NCBI RefSeq assembly: GCF_034653275.1
Contig: NZ_JAYEES010000004.1
Location: forward strand, 1,178,001-1,242,000
DNA length: 64,000 nt
Source of the DNA: Nitrospirillum sp034653275
GTDB lineage: Bacteria; Pseudomonadota; Alphaproteobacteria; Azospirillales; Azospirillaceae
Reading direction: 5' to 3'
Shown in pieces: positions 18,249 to 27,320 of the stretch. The translations under genes were made by a program, and so were the position numbers. The notes under the pieces are model-generated. The model was given only the letters and a program-made list of their open reading frames with translations, made no database searches and had not been told where the DNA came from. Each line of letters begins with the position of its first letter. The stretch's first letter is position 1.

Positions 18249-19922
18249 GTGACCTTGATGATGAATCATGCCTTGGTGCCGGCAGGCAGGGTATCCCGCG
18301 GGCGCGTGACGCCCATGACTGGGGGCCTCTGGGCCATGACCGCCGTCTGTGCCCTGCTGGCCCTGGCGCCGGCCACGGCCCGCGCCAGCGACGCCGACGA
18401 ACTGCGCAAGCTGCGCCAGCAGATGCAGGAGGCCCAGGCCCAGATGGCAGCCCAGGCCAAGGCCATGCAGGCAATGCAGGACCGGCTGAACACGCTGGAG
18501 GCGCAGCAGACCCAGACGGCGGGCCAGACGGCCGCCAGCACCCAGACGGCGGCACAGGCGGCGCAACAGGCCCAGGCCGCCCAATCGGCGGCGCAAGCGG
18601 CGCAGAAGGTGGCGGACGCGGCCGCCCATCCCCAGCTGCCCAAGGACGGCAGCCTGACCTTCTATGGCATCACCCTTTATGGCACCGTCGACATGGGCTT
18701 CTCATACCAGTCGCACGGCGCGCCGCTCAGCCCCTATTACCCGCCGGGGCTGGATTATCTGGTCAGCAAGAATGGCAACAAGGGTATCGCCTCGTTGTCC
18801 TCCAACGGCCTCAGCCAGTCCAAGGTGGGCCTGCGCGGGTCGGAGGAATTCGCCGACGGCTGGTCAGCCCTGTTCAAGGTGGAGACGGGATTCAATCCGC
18901 AGTCGGGCCAACTGGCCGACGGCCCGCACTCCATGGCCGCCAACGACGGCGTGGCCCTGACCAAGCAGACCGCCAACGGCGATTCCAGCCACGCCGGGCA
19001 GGCGTTCAACCGCGCGGCCTATGTCGGCGTCAGTTCCAAGGACTGGGGCATCGTCACCTTCGGCCGCCAGAACACCATCCTGGCCGACAACATCATCACC
19101 TACGATCCGCAGCAAAGCGCCTACGCCTTCTCCGTCATCGGCTTCTCCGGCCTGACGGGCGGCGGCGGCAGCACGGAGGATTTCCGTCTCGACAATTCCG
19201 TGAAGTACATGAACAAGTTCGGGCCGTTGCACGTGGGCGCCATGTACCAGTTCGGTGAGGATAACGGCGGCATGCACGGCAACGCCCTGCAGTTGAACGC
19301 CGGCGCCGAGGTCAGCGGCCTGTCCTTCGATATCACCTACGCCCAGAAACAGGACATGGTCTCGGCCGGCAGCCTGACCGCGGCCCAGGTGACCCAAGCC
19401 ACGGCGCTGGGCTACAGCCCCAGCAACTCCCTGGCGGCCACCATTTCCGACAACACCTCCTACGCCGCCATGGCCTCATACGCCCTGGACCCGCAGTGGA
19501 AGCTTTTTGCGGGGTACGAGTACATCGACTTCGCCAATCCCTCGGTCCCCTTGCGCGCCGGTTCGACCGACATTGGCGGATATACACTGGCCTTCGTGAA
19601 CAACAGCGCCTTCGTCCACGACAAGATCATCCAGGTCACCTGGGCGGGCGCGCGCTACGCCGTCACGCCCAAGGTGGACTTGTCGGCCGGCTTCTACCAC
19701 TACGACCAGAACAGCTTCGGGGCCAAGAGTTGCTCGGACGCCAGCGCCGCCACCTGCTCCGGCACGCTGAACGCCTATTCCCTGGTGGCCGACTATCGCT
19801 TCGCCCGCCGCTTCGACGCCTACCTGGGCGTCATGTACTCCGAGGTCGCGGGCGGCTTGGCGTCGGGTTACCTGCACACCGACAACATCTCTCCCACCAC
19901 CGGTGTCCGGTTCAACTTCTAG
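18249..19922 (+). CDS. Outer-membrane porin with N-terminal coiled coil (DcaP-like)
   Basis: A 557-residue porin. After a long signal region (hydrophobic MTAVCALLALAPATARA) the mature N-terminus is a predicted coiled coil, ELRKLRQQMQEAQAQMAAQA, then a Q/A-rich stretch to about residue 125. A 16-stranded-type barrel follows, beginning LTFYGITLYGTVDMGF, with SKVGLRGSEEFADGWSALFK typical of Gram-negative general porins, and it ends in VRFNF. A periplasmic coiled coil before the barrel is characteristic of DcaP-like trimers. The GTG at 18249 sits 5-6 bp after GGGAGGGG (18236-18243), so it is preferred to later ATGs and to an open frame from 18081. Its substrate is unknown. Confidence 0.88.
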   Translation: MTLMMNHALVPAGRVSRGRVTPMTGGLWAMTAVCALLALAPATARASDADELRKLRQQMQEAQAQMAAQAKAMQAMQDRLNTLEAQQTQTAGQTAASTQTAAQAAQQAQAAQSAAQAAQKVADAAAHPQLPKDGSLTFYGITLYGTVDMGFSYQSHGAPLSPYYPPGLDYLVSKNGNKGIASLSSNGLSQSKVGLRGSEEFADGWSALFKVETGFNPQSGQLADGPHSMAANDGVALTKQTANGDSSHAGQAFNRAAYVGVSSKDWGIVTFGRQNTILADNIITYDPQQSAYAFSVIGFSGLTGGGGSTEDFRLDNSVKYMNKFGPLHVGAMYQFGEDNGGMHGNALQLNAGAEVSGLSFDITYAQKQDMVSAGSLTAAQVTQATALGYSPSNSLAATISDNTSYAAMASYALDPQWKLFAGYEYIDFANPSVPLRAGSTDIGGYTLAFVNNSAFVHDKIIQVTWAGARYAVTPKVDLSAGFYHYDQNSFGAKSCSDASAATCSGTLNAYSLVADYRFARRFDAYLGVMYSEVAGGLASGYLHTDNISPTTGVRFNF

Positions 19923-19939
19923 TCCCATCCCATGCTGAA

Positions 19940-19964
19940 GCGGGCGGCGGACGCCGCCGCCCGC
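19940..19964. terminator. GC-rich hairpin between convergent genes
   Basis: A perfect 10-bp stem (GCGGGCGGCG and its complement) with a 5-base loop between the porin stop and the end of the convergent lipoprotein gene. It has no T-tract, so factor-independent termination is likely but not certain; its position suits a bidirectional terminator. Confidence 0.6.
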
Positions 19965-19975
19965 ACGCCGCGTCA

Positions 19976-20449
19976 TCAGTAGCGATCCTCATCGATGCGC
20001 TTGTCCATGATGGCATGCTCCACCGCGTGCCGCGCCTCTTCCAGATGGTGGAAGGCGGCGTTGCGCCAGCCCGCGGCGTAGGGATTGTCTTCCTCCGACC
20101 GCAGGTCGCGCTCGGCGGAGCCGATCAGATCCAGCGCCTTGCTGAGACGGCCCCGATGGTTGATGTTGGCGTCGATGGGCGGGTTCCAGTTGGGGTCCTT
20201 GCCATCGTCGTAGCTGGCATGGCGGATTTCGCCGATGGCGCCGTTCACATGGTCGATGGCGGCGAACTGGTCACGGACCACGTTGTATTCCGCCGGGCGG
20301 TCCAGCAGGGCGCGGGCCATGCGCAGATCCGACAGGGCGTGCAGATAGGCGGGGTGGGCCGGCTGCGCGTGCGCCGGATGGGGTGCGGTGGCGCAGGCCG
20401 ACGCGGCCATCAGAACCAGGGCGGCGCCCAAGACTTTGATATGCTTCAT
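19976..20449 (-). CDS. Small predicted lipoprotein, helical, unknown function
   Basis: A 157-residue exported protein. The signal ends with a lipobox-like AASAC (Cys at about 19), followed by a short linker APHPAHAQPAHP and a mostly helical domain with AYLHALSDLRMARALLDRP, HVNGAIGEIRHASYDDGKDP and HLEEARHAVEHAIMDKRIDE. Similar helical, histidine-containing secreted proteins occur in alphaproteobacteria without assigned function. The repeated HL/H-rich helices suggest a helical bundle. Convergent with the porin gene. Confidence 0.75.
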   Translation of the reverse strand: MKHIKVLGAALVLMAASACATAPHPAHAQPAHPAYLHALSDLRMARALLDRPAEYNVVRDQFAAIDHVNGAIGEIRHASYDDGKDPNWNPPIDANINHRGRLSKALDLIGSAERDLRSEEDNPYAAGWRNAAFHHLEEARHAVEHAIMDKRIDEDRY

Positions 20450-20791
20450 GATGGTTTGCTCCTTCCTTCCAGGCGGCGGTTACCCCCAACCGGGCCCGTC
20501 CGTCCTTTCGTCCGCCCACGGTCGCGGCGGATTGGAGCCGAAATGGGGCGCGGCGGCGGCGTGTCCACGGCACGCCCCGCGCTAAAACCGCGCACCCCAA
20601 AGATGCATGACCGATAGGGCAATACGCCGCCGCCTATGTCAATGCCTTGAAGTATATGGATAATTCACGAAGATCGAGGCCGTGCCCATTCCCGCGGCCA
20701 GGCCTTCAAGCGGCGACGGGTCGCCCTATTCCCGCCGTATCACCCAGCGAGAACCGGTCCACGACCTGATCAACGCGAGGTGCCCGGCACC
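20450..20791. other. Intergenic region
   Basis: About 340 bp upstream of the small lipoprotein gene, with its promoter presumably on the minus strand. A mildly A/T-rich spot lies at 20635-20675. No recognisable regulatory site was seen. Confidence 0.35.
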
Positions 20792-20974
20792 ATGGAAAGC
20801 ACTGTGATATTCGGCAGCCTGTCCGGCATAATGAGCGCCTACAACCTGGCCCAGGGCCAGCTGGGCTGGTCCATGCTGCTGGCCCTGAAGCAGACCCTGG
20901 ACCGGCACCTGGCCCAGGATGAGGCCGAGGACGGGACACCGGCCGACGGCGAGCCTCCCGCCACGCCCTCTTAA
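20792..20974 (+). CDS. Small hypothetical protein (60 residues)
   Basis: A possible short gene starting at ATG 20792, 11 bp after GCGAGG. It encodes MESTVIFGSLSGIMSAYNLA, then QGQLGWSMLLALKQTLDRHL and an acidic, proline-rich tail. The first 40 residues have an amphipathic-helix look, and the composition is not that of a random GC-rich frame. There is no recognised family. It ends 15 bp before the 3' end of the convergent FadB-like gene. Uncertain. Confidence 0.4.
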   Translation: MESTVIFGSLSGIMSAYNLAQGQLGWSMLLALKQTLDRHLAQDEAEDGTPADGEPPATPS

Positions 20975-20989
20975 CCTCCGCTCGGACGG

Positions 20990-23086
20990 TCAGGCGGTCA
21001 GGCGACCGCCGGCGCTGGCCTTTTCCCACAACAGGGGCGCCGGCTTCCAGAACTGGCCCTGGTAGCCGTCCAGGAAACCCTCCATCAGGCGCAGCACGTT
21101 TTCCAGCCCCAGGCTGTCGGCGTGGAACATGGGCCCGCCCTTGTGGGCGGGGAAGCCGTAGCCGTTGAGATAGACGACATCGATGTCCGACGCGCGCTGG
21201 GCGATGCCCTCGCCCAGCAGGGCCGCACCCTCGTTGGCCAGCGCCAGCAGGCAGCGGGCCACGATCTCCTCATCCCCGATGACGCGGGGGCTGAGGCCGA
21301 ATTCCTGGGCGACCTCCTTCGCGTGGGCCTGGGCCAGGGCGTCGACCTCCGGGTCCGTTTCCCGCGCCCGCGTGGCTAAGTCGTACTGGTAATAGCCCTT
21401 GCCGGTCTTCTGCCCGAAGCGGCCCAGCGCGCAAATCTTGTCGGGGAAGGTGGAATAGGGGCGTTCATCGCCCAGCGCCTTGCGACCGGCGCGGATGGCG
21501 CGGCCGATGTCGTTGCCCGCCAGGTCCATCATGGCGAAGGGGCCCATGGCCATGCCCCAGCGCTCCAAGGCGCCATCCACCTGCCAGGGCAGCACGCCCT
21601 CATCCACCAGGAAGTAGGCCTGGCGCAGGTATTCCTCGACCATACGGTTGCCGATGAAGCCGTTGCAGACACCGGCGACGACACCGACCTTGCCCAGCTT
21701 GCGCGCCAGCGCCATGGCCGTGGCCAGCACCTCGGGCGCGGTCTCGGCCCCCCGCACCACCTCCAGCAGGCGCATCACCGGCGCCGGGCTGAAGAAGTGC
21801 AGGCCCACCACGCTTTGCGGCCGGCCGGTGACGGCGGCGATGGCGTCCAGGTCCAGGGTGGAGGTGTTGCTGGCCAGGATGGCGTCCGGCCCACAGACCT
21901 TGTCGAGCGTGCGGAAGATGTCCTGCTTCACGCCCATGTCCTCGAACGCGGCCTCGATCACCAGGTCGACGGCGGCGCAGGCGGCCAGATCCGTGGCGGT
22001 GTGCAGGCGGCCCAGGCGGCGGTCGCGCTCCGCCTCGTCCAGGCGGCCCTTGGCCACCGCGGCGTCGTAACCCTTGGTGATGCCGGCCACGCCCTTGCGC
22101 ACCCCGGCCTCATCCCGGTCCAGCAGGATGACCTCCAGCCCGGCGTTGACGGCCACGGTGGCGATGCCCGCCCCCATGGTGCCGGCGCCGATGACCGCCA
22201 CGCGTTCAATGGCCCGGGGCTGCACGTCGGGGCTCAGCCCGTCGATGCGGGCGGCGCGGCGCTCGGCGAAGAAGGCGTATTGCAGCGCCTTGGATTCCGG
22301 CGTCACCACCAATTCGCGGAACAGGTTGAATTCCCTCTGCAGGCCCTGGCCGAAGGGCAGTTCCACCGCCGCCCGCACCGCCTCGATACAGGCCAGGGGC
22401 GCGGGCAGGGGCCGCTTCAGCCCGTCGATCTGGCGCTGGAACCAGTCGGCGCCGGCGTCCGCCGGCAATGCCGCCCGTTGCAGGGACAGGCGCGGCTTGG
22501 CGCCATCGCGCGCCGCTTGCCTGGCCACGGCCACGGCGTCCTCCACCAGGTCGCCGGTGGACAGGGTGGCCAGGCCCAGCTTGGCCGCCGTGGCGGCATT
22601 CACCGGCGTGCCGGACAGGATCATGTCCAGCGCCGCCTTGACCCCGATGGCGCGGGGCAGGCGCTGGGTGCCGCCGGCCCCCGGCAGGATGCCCAGCTTC
22701 ACCTCCGGCAGGCCCAGGGTGGCGTTGGCCGCCACCACGCGATGGTGGCAACCCAGCGCCACCTCCAGCCCACCGCCCAGGCAGGTGCCGGCGATGGCGG
22801 CCACCACCGGCTTGGCCGCCTGGTCCAGGTCGATGATCACATCGGGCAACGTGGGCACGGCCGTGGCCCCGCCCCGCGTGCCGGCGGCGAATTCCTCGAT
22901 GTCCGCCCCGGCCGAGAAGTGGCGCGTGCCGCCGGTCAGCACCACGGCCTCCACGTCCGGCCGGGTCATGACCATGGCCAGCGCCGCGCGCAGGTCGCGG
23001 CGCAGCGCCAGGTCGAAGCTGTTGACCGGCGGGCGGTTCAGGGTCAGGACGGCGACGCCGTCGCGGATATCGATGTTCACCGGCAT
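20990..23086 (-). CDS. FadB/FadJ-like enoyl-CoA hydratase / 3-hydroxyacyl-CoA dehydrogenase
   Basis: A 698-residue bifunctional beta-oxidation enzyme. The N-terminal crotonase domain (residues 1-185) has GGTRHFSAGADIEEF and AIAGTCLGGGLEVALGCHHR, with Glu-containing GLPEVKLGILPGAGGTQRLP. The NAD-binding dehydrogenase domain starts at about 290 with VAVIGAGTMGAGIA, followed by ASNTSTLDLDAIA and GLHFFSPAPVMRLLEVVRG; C-terminal 3HCDH repeats follow to the end. It hydrates enoyl-CoA and oxidises the product to 3-ketoacyl-CoA for the thiolase encoded 45 bp upstream. It is the last gene of a four-gene minus-strand operon led by an SDR. Confidence 0.95.
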   Translation of the reverse strand: MPVNIDIRDGVAVLTLNRPPVNSFDLALRRDLRAALAMVMTRPDVEAVVLTGGTRHFSAGADIEEFAAGTRGGATAVPTLPDVIIDLDQAAKPVVAAIAGTCLGGGLEVALGCHHRVVAANATLGLPEVKLGILPGAGGTQRLPRAIGVKAALDMILSGTPVNAATAAKLGLATLSTGDLVEDAVAVARQAARDGAKPRLSLQRAALPADAGADWFQRQIDGLKRPLPAPLACIEAVRAAVELPFGQGLQREFNLFRELVVTPESKALQYAFFAERRAARIDGLSPDVQPRAIERVAVIGAGTMGAGIATVAVNAGLEVILLDRDEAGVRKGVAGITKGYDAAVAKGRLDEAERDRRLGRLHTATDLAACAAVDLVIEAAFEDMGVKQDIFRTLDKVCGPDAILASNTSTLDLDAIAAVTGRPQSVVGLHFFSPAPVMRLLEVVRGAETAPEVLATAMALARKLGKVGVVAGVCNGFIGNRMVEEYLRQAYFLVDEGVLPWQVDGALERWGMAMGPFAMMDLAGNDIGRAIRAGRKALGDERPYSTFPDKICALGRFGQKTGKGYYQYDLATRARETDPEVDALAQAHAKEVAQEFGLSPRVIGDEEIVARCLLALANEGAALLGEGIAQRASDIDVVYLNGYGFPAHKGGPMFHADSLGLENVLRLMEGFLDGYQGQFWKPAPLLWEKASAGGRLTA

Positions 23087-23131
23087 GGGGCGGCTTCCTT
23101 CCTGGCGGGGATCAGGCCTGGCGGGGTCAGG

Positions 23132-24325
23132 TTAAACGGCTTCGATGAGGGCGGCGATGCCCTGCCCGCCGCCGATGCACATGGTGACCAGCGCGCGCCC
23201 ACCCTTACCACTTTCATGGGCGACGCGGCGCAACTCATAGGTCGCCTTCACCAGGTTGATGGCGCCGGTGGCACCCACGGGGTGGCCCAGGGAAATGCCG
23301 CTGCCGTTCGGGTTCACCCGATCGGGGTCGAAGTCCAGCTCCCGCGCCACGGCGCAGGCCTGCGCCGCGAAGGCCTCATTGGATTCGATGACGGTCAGGT
23401 CCTGGACCGACAGGCCGGTGCGGGCCAGCAGCTTGCGCGTCGCCGGAATGGGCCCGATGCCCATGTAGGCCGGATCCACCCCGGCATGGGCATAGCCCAC
23501 CAGGCGGGCCATCGGCGCCAGGCCCAGGCGCTTCACCGCCTCGCCCGAGGCCAGCACCACGGCGGCGGCGCCATCATTGATGCCCGAGGCGTTGCCGGCG
23601 GTGACGGTGCCGTCCTTCTGGAACACGGTGCGCAGCTTGGCCAGATCGCCCGGCGTCAGGTCGGGGCGCACATGCTCGTCGGTGGCGAACTGCACCGCCT
23701 GGCGCTTCACCGTGATCTCGATCGGCAGGATCTGGTCGGCGAAGCGGCCCTCGGCCTGGGCGCGGGCGGCACGGCGGTGGCTTTCCAGGGCCAGCGCGTC
23801 CTGGTCATCGCGGCTGATGCCATAGCGCTTGGCCACATTCTCCGCCGTCACGCCCATCAGGCTACGGTCGAAGGGGTCGGACAGGGTGCCGTTGAGGGTG
23901 TCCACCACCCGGGCGTCGCCCATCTTGCTGCCCCAGCGGGCGTCGGGCAGCAGATAGGGGGCGCGGCTCATGTTCTCAGCCCCGCCGGCCACCGCCACAT
24001 CGCAGTCGCCCAGCAGGATGGCCTGCGCCGCCGACACCACCGCCTGCAGGCCGGACCCGCACAGGCGGTTCACGGTCAGGGCGGGCACCTCCACCGGCAA
24101 TCCGGCGCCGATGCCGGCCACGCGGGCCAGATAGGCATCGCGGGGTTCGGTGGGGATGACCTGGCCAAAGACGACATGGCCCACGGCGTCGTTGGCCACG
24201 CCGGCGCGGTCCAGCGCGGCGCGGGCCACCTTCGTCGCCAGTTCGCCGGGCGCCACGTCCTTCAAGGATCCGCCGAAATCGCCGATGGCGGTGCGCACAC
24301 CGGAAACGATGAACACGTCGGTCAT
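23132..24325 (-). CDS. Acetyl-CoA C-acyltransferase (thiolase)
   Basis: A 397-residue thiolase. The acyl-accepting Cys89 lies in NRLCGSGLQAV. The histidine motif NPNGSGISLGHPVGATGA and the second cysteine in MCIGGGQG near the C-terminus complete the active site. It cleaves 3-ketoacyl-CoA to acetyl-CoA and a shortened acyl-CoA. It lies 31 bp after the acyl-CoA dehydrogenase gene and 45 bp before the FadB-like gene, so it is cotranscribed with both. Confidence 0.95.
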   Translation of the reverse strand: MTDVFIVSGVRTAIGDFGGSLKDVAPGELATKVARAALDRAGVANDAVGHVVFGQVIPTEPRDAYLARVAGIGAGLPVEVPALTVNRLCGSGLQAVVSAAQAILLGDCDVAVAGGAENMSRAPYLLPDARWGSKMGDARVVDTLNGTLSDPFDRSLMGVTAENVAKRYGISRDDQDALALESHRRAARAQAEGRFADQILPIEITVKRQAVQFATDEHVRPDLTPGDLAKLRTVFQKDGTVTAGNASGINDGAAAVVLASGEAVKRLGLAPMARLVGYAHAGVDPAYMGIGPIPATRKLLARTGLSVQDLTVIESNEAFAAQACAVARELDFDPDRVNPNGSGISLGHPVGATGAINLVKATYELRRVAHESGKGGRALVTMCIGGGQGIAALIEAV

Positions 24326-24356
24326 GGTGTCTTTCCTTGTCTCATGAAGTCGCGGC

Positions 24357-26195
24357 TCAGAAGCCGGCGGGATCGAAGGTTTGGGTCAGGTCGCTGCGCC
24401 GACCGACGATGCCCAGCCAGACATCGACGCGCGGCACCTCCGTCTCGAAGAAGAAGCGGCAGGCGGCCAGCTTGCCGGCGCGAAAGGCCGCCTCGTCGGG
24501 GTCATCGGTGGGGGGCAGGCTGCCCGCCGTCACCGCCTGGTCCAGCCACTGCCAGGCCACCACGGCATGGCCGAAGGCCGACAGGAAGGATGTCGCCTGG
24601 GCCAGGCTGGCGACGTCGTCGCCGGCGGCCTTCAGGTGGCCCACCAGGGCGCCGATGCGGGCCCAGGTGACGTCCAGCACGTGGGCGAAGTCGGCCAGGG
24701 CCGGCAGATGGCGCGCCCGCTCCACCGTCGCGGTCACCCGGTGCCGCAGGGTGGCCAGGGAGGCGCCGTCATCCTTCAAGGTCTTGCGGCCCATCAGGTC
24801 CAGGCCCTGGACACCGGTGGTGCCCTCATGGATGGGGTTCAGGCGGTTATCGCGGTACAACTGCTCCACATCGAAATCGCGGGTGTAGCCGTAGCCGCCA
24901 TGCACCTGGATGGCGAGGTCATTCGCGGCCAGGCCCCATTCCGAGGGCCAGGTCTTGGCGACGGGGGTCAGCAGGCCCAGCAGGCCGGCCGCCTCATCCC
25001 GTCCTTCAGCGGGGCCGTGCAGTTCCTCATCCACCAGCCGGGCGCAATACAGCACCAGGGCCAGCGCGCCCTCGGCGTAGGCTTTCTGCGCCAGCAGCAG
25101 CCGGCGCACGTCGGGGTGGTCGATGATGGCGACGGGCGCCCCGCCTTTGCCGCCAATCGGCCGGCCTTGGCGGCGGTCGCGGGCGTAGTCCACCGCCAGG
25201 CGATAGCCGCGGTAGCCCAGCATGGCCGCCCCCAGGCCGACGGAAATGCGGGCGCTGTTCATCATCTGGAACATGATGGGCAGGCCCTGCCCCACCGCGC
25301 CGACGCGATAGCCCACGGCCCCGGCCTGGCCGCCCGGCCGGTGGTGCGCGCCCTCGCCGAAGTTCAGCAGGCAGTTGGCGGTACCGCGATAGCCCATCTT
25401 ATGGTTCAGGCCAGCCACCACCACGTCGTTGCGCTGGCTGGCGTGGTCCGAGCCCGGGACCAGGACCTTGGGCACGACGAACAGGCTGATGCCCTGGGTG
25501 CCGGGGATCAGCTTGCCGTCCGGCCCCGGCACCTTGGCCAGGACCAGGTGGATGATGTTCTCGCTGGCGTCCTGGTCGCCGCCCGATATCCACATCTTGT
25601 TGCCGAACAGGCGATAGCGGGCGCCCAGCCCATCGTCGCCATCGGGCACGGCGCGGGTGGCGATGTCGGCCAGCGAGGATCCGGCCTGGGGTTCCGACAG
25701 GCACATGGTGCCGAAGTAGCGACCCTCGATCTCCGGCAGGGCGCAGGCCTTGACCAGCGCCTCGTTGGCGTAGCGCACCAGCAGCTTGGCGTTGCCCGTG
25801 GTCAGCATGGGATAGGCCGACGTCGCCACGTTGGCGGCCATGAACTGCGCCATGGCGGCGCTGTAGGCCAGCTGCGGCAGTTGCAGGCCGCCGACCTCGG
25901 CATCGAAGGGGGCGGCGAACATGCCGACCTCCGCGAAGGCGGCCAGCGCCTGGTGGATGGCGGGCAGGATACGCACCTGCCCGTCCACCAGGTGCGGCTC
26001 GTTCTGGTACTGGTCGGCCACCTTGTAGTGGGTCAGGAAGGTGTCCGCCGCCACCCGGCCCGCGATCTCCAGCATGGCATCCACGGTTTCCACGCTGTGA
26101 TCCTGGAAGTGCGGGTAGGCCAGCAGGCCCTCCAGGTCCAGCCAGTCATGCAGCAGGAAGCCGAGGTCGCGGGCGCGCACCGGGGGCGTGGTCAT
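24357..26195 (-). CDS. Acyl-CoA dehydrogenase (long, DmdC/FadE-like type)
   Basis: A 612-residue FAD-dependent acyl-CoA dehydrogenase with the extended C-terminal domain of the roughly 600-residue subgroup. It shows MCLSEPQAGSSLADI (FAD/substrate motif) and KMWISGGDQDASENIIHLVLA; the C-terminal catalytic base region reads LNPIHEGTTGVQGLDLMGRK, preceded by VHGGYGYTRDFDVEQLYRDN. It performs the first oxidation of beta-oxidation, passing electrons to ETF. It follows the SDR gene by 24 bp. Chain-length preference is not readable from the sequence. Confidence 0.94.
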   Translation of the reverse strand: MTTPPVRARDLGFLLHDWLDLEGLLAYPHFQDHSVETVDAMLEIAGRVAADTFLTHYKVADQYQNEPHLVDGQVRILPAIHQALAAFAEVGMFAAPFDAEVGGLQLPQLAYSAAMAQFMAANVATSAYPMLTTGNAKLLVRYANEALVKACALPEIEGRYFGTMCLSEPQAGSSLADIATRAVPDGDDGLGARYRLFGNKMWISGGDQDASENIIHLVLAKVPGPDGKLIPGTQGISLFVVPKVLVPGSDHASQRNDVVVAGLNHKMGYRGTANCLLNFGEGAHHRPGGQAGAVGYRVGAVGQGLPIMFQMMNSARISVGLGAAMLGYRGYRLAVDYARDRRQGRPIGGKGGAPVAIIDHPDVRRLLLAQKAYAEGALALVLYCARLVDEELHGPAEGRDEAAGLLGLLTPVAKTWPSEWGLAANDLAIQVHGGYGYTRDFDVEQLYRDNRLNPIHEGTTGVQGLDLMGRKTLKDDGASLATLRHRVTATVERARHLPALADFAHVLDVTWARIGALVGHLKAAGDDVASLAQATSFLSAFGHAVVAWQWLDQAVTAGSLPPTDDPDEAAFRAGKLAACRFFFETEVPRVDVWLGIVGRRSDLTQTFDPAGF

Positions 26196-26219
26196 GGGAT
26201 AGGTCCTTCCTGCCGGGGA

Positions 26220-27023
26220 TCAGATGACGCTGACGCCGCCGTCCACGGCCAGGATCTGGCCGGTGATGTGGCCGCCGGCGGCCGTGGCCAGCAGCAGGGC
26301 GGCGCCCTTCAGGTCCTGGTCGTTGCCCAGCTTGCCCAGGGGGGTGCCCGCCACCAGGTCGGCCTCATGCTTGGCCAGGGTGCCGCGCGTCATCTTGGAT
26401 GGGAAGAAGCCCGGCGCCAGGGCGTTGACGGTGATGCCATAGGGGCCCCACTCCGCCGCCAGCACGCGGGTCATGTTGACCAGGGCGCCCTTCGTGGTGC
26501 CGTAGGCCACCGTGCCCATCATGCGCGGGTGGTGCCCCTGCAGCCCGGCGATGGAGGCGACGTTGACGATGCGCCCACGCTTCAAGGGTAGCATGGCGGC
26601 CCGCGCCACGGCCTGGGTCAGGAAGAACACGGCGTTCAGGTTCAGGTCCACCACCTTGGCCCACTGTTCCGGCGTGTGGTCCTGCGCCGCCGCACCCCAG
26701 GTGGTGCCGGCGTTGTTCACCAGCACGTCGATGCGGCCCAGGTCGGCCATCACCTTCTCCACCAGCGGGGCCATCGCCTCCTGCCGGCTGAGGTCGGCGG
26801 GGATGGCGGTGGCGGTGATGCCCTGGCCGGCCAGGTGGGCCACGGCGGCCTCCAGCTCTTCCGCCTTGCGGGCCACCAGCACGGGATGGGCGCCGAACTC
26901 GCCCAACGCCTCCGCGATCTGCAGGCCCAGCCCGCGCGATCCGCCGGTGATCAGGGCCACTTGGCCCGACAGGTCGAACAGGCGATGCAAGGCATTCGTC
27001 TTGGGGGCGGCAAGCGAAGACAT
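26220..27023 (-). CDS. SDR family oxidoreductase, first gene of the beta-oxidation operon
   Basis: A 267-residue classical SDR with ALITGGSRGLGLQIAEALG, NNAGTTWGA, VNVASIAG and the catalytic YGTTK, ending GQILAVDGGVSVI. It is likely to act on a hydroxyacyl or ketoacyl intermediate given the operon, but the substrate is inferred from context only. The start at 27023 is placed by an excellent AGGAGGAAA ribosome-binding site; the frame extends to 27152 with no supporting signal. A GntR-type operator lies about 120 bp upstream. Confidence 0.93.
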   Translation of the reverse strand: MSSLAAPKTNALHRLFDLSGQVALITGGSRGLGLQIAEALGEFGAHPVLVARKAEELEAAVAHLAGQGITATAIPADLSRQEAMAPLVEKVMADLGRIDVLVNNAGTTWGAAAQDHTPEQWAKVVDLNLNAVFFLTQAVARAAMLPLKRGRIVNVASIAGLQGHHPRMMGTVAYGTTKGALVNMTRVLAAEWGPYGITVNALAPGFFPSKMTRGTLAKHEADLVAGTPLGKLGNDQDLKGAALLLATAAGGHITGQILAVDGGVSVI

Positions 27024-27141
27024 GATGGGCGTTTCCTCCTGTCGTTCGGCATCCCGGATGCGTTGCCGGGGCCGGTATTTCACCGCGACCCGGCCCCTAC
27101 GGGGTGGTTGCCGCGCGGGGGCACTGTATGCCATTGTTCGT

Positions 27142-27152
27142 TTGTTGGACAA
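27142..27152. promoter_or_regulatory. GntR/FadR-type operator TTGTTGGACAA
   Basis: The 11-mer matches the FadR-subfamily consensus TNGTNNNACNA exactly and is a dyad (TTGT and ACAA). It is in the 297-bp divergent gap between the beta-oxidation operon and the FCD-domain GntR gene, where an autoregulating repressor would bind. The match and position are seen in the sequence; the binding protein is inferred. Confidence 0.65.
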
Positions 27153-27320
27153 TTGAAATATCGCCCTGAAAACACAAGATCAATTCCGGCACGCGCCGGC
27201 TTGTGCTAGAGGGGCTGCGACAAGGACGGGCCGCAGCGCACTGCCGCCTGGGGTTTCATCATCCGCAAGGGGACCAGTGTCGGGCCAATCCGGCACGGCG
27301 GGCAAAGGGGCATTCGGCGC

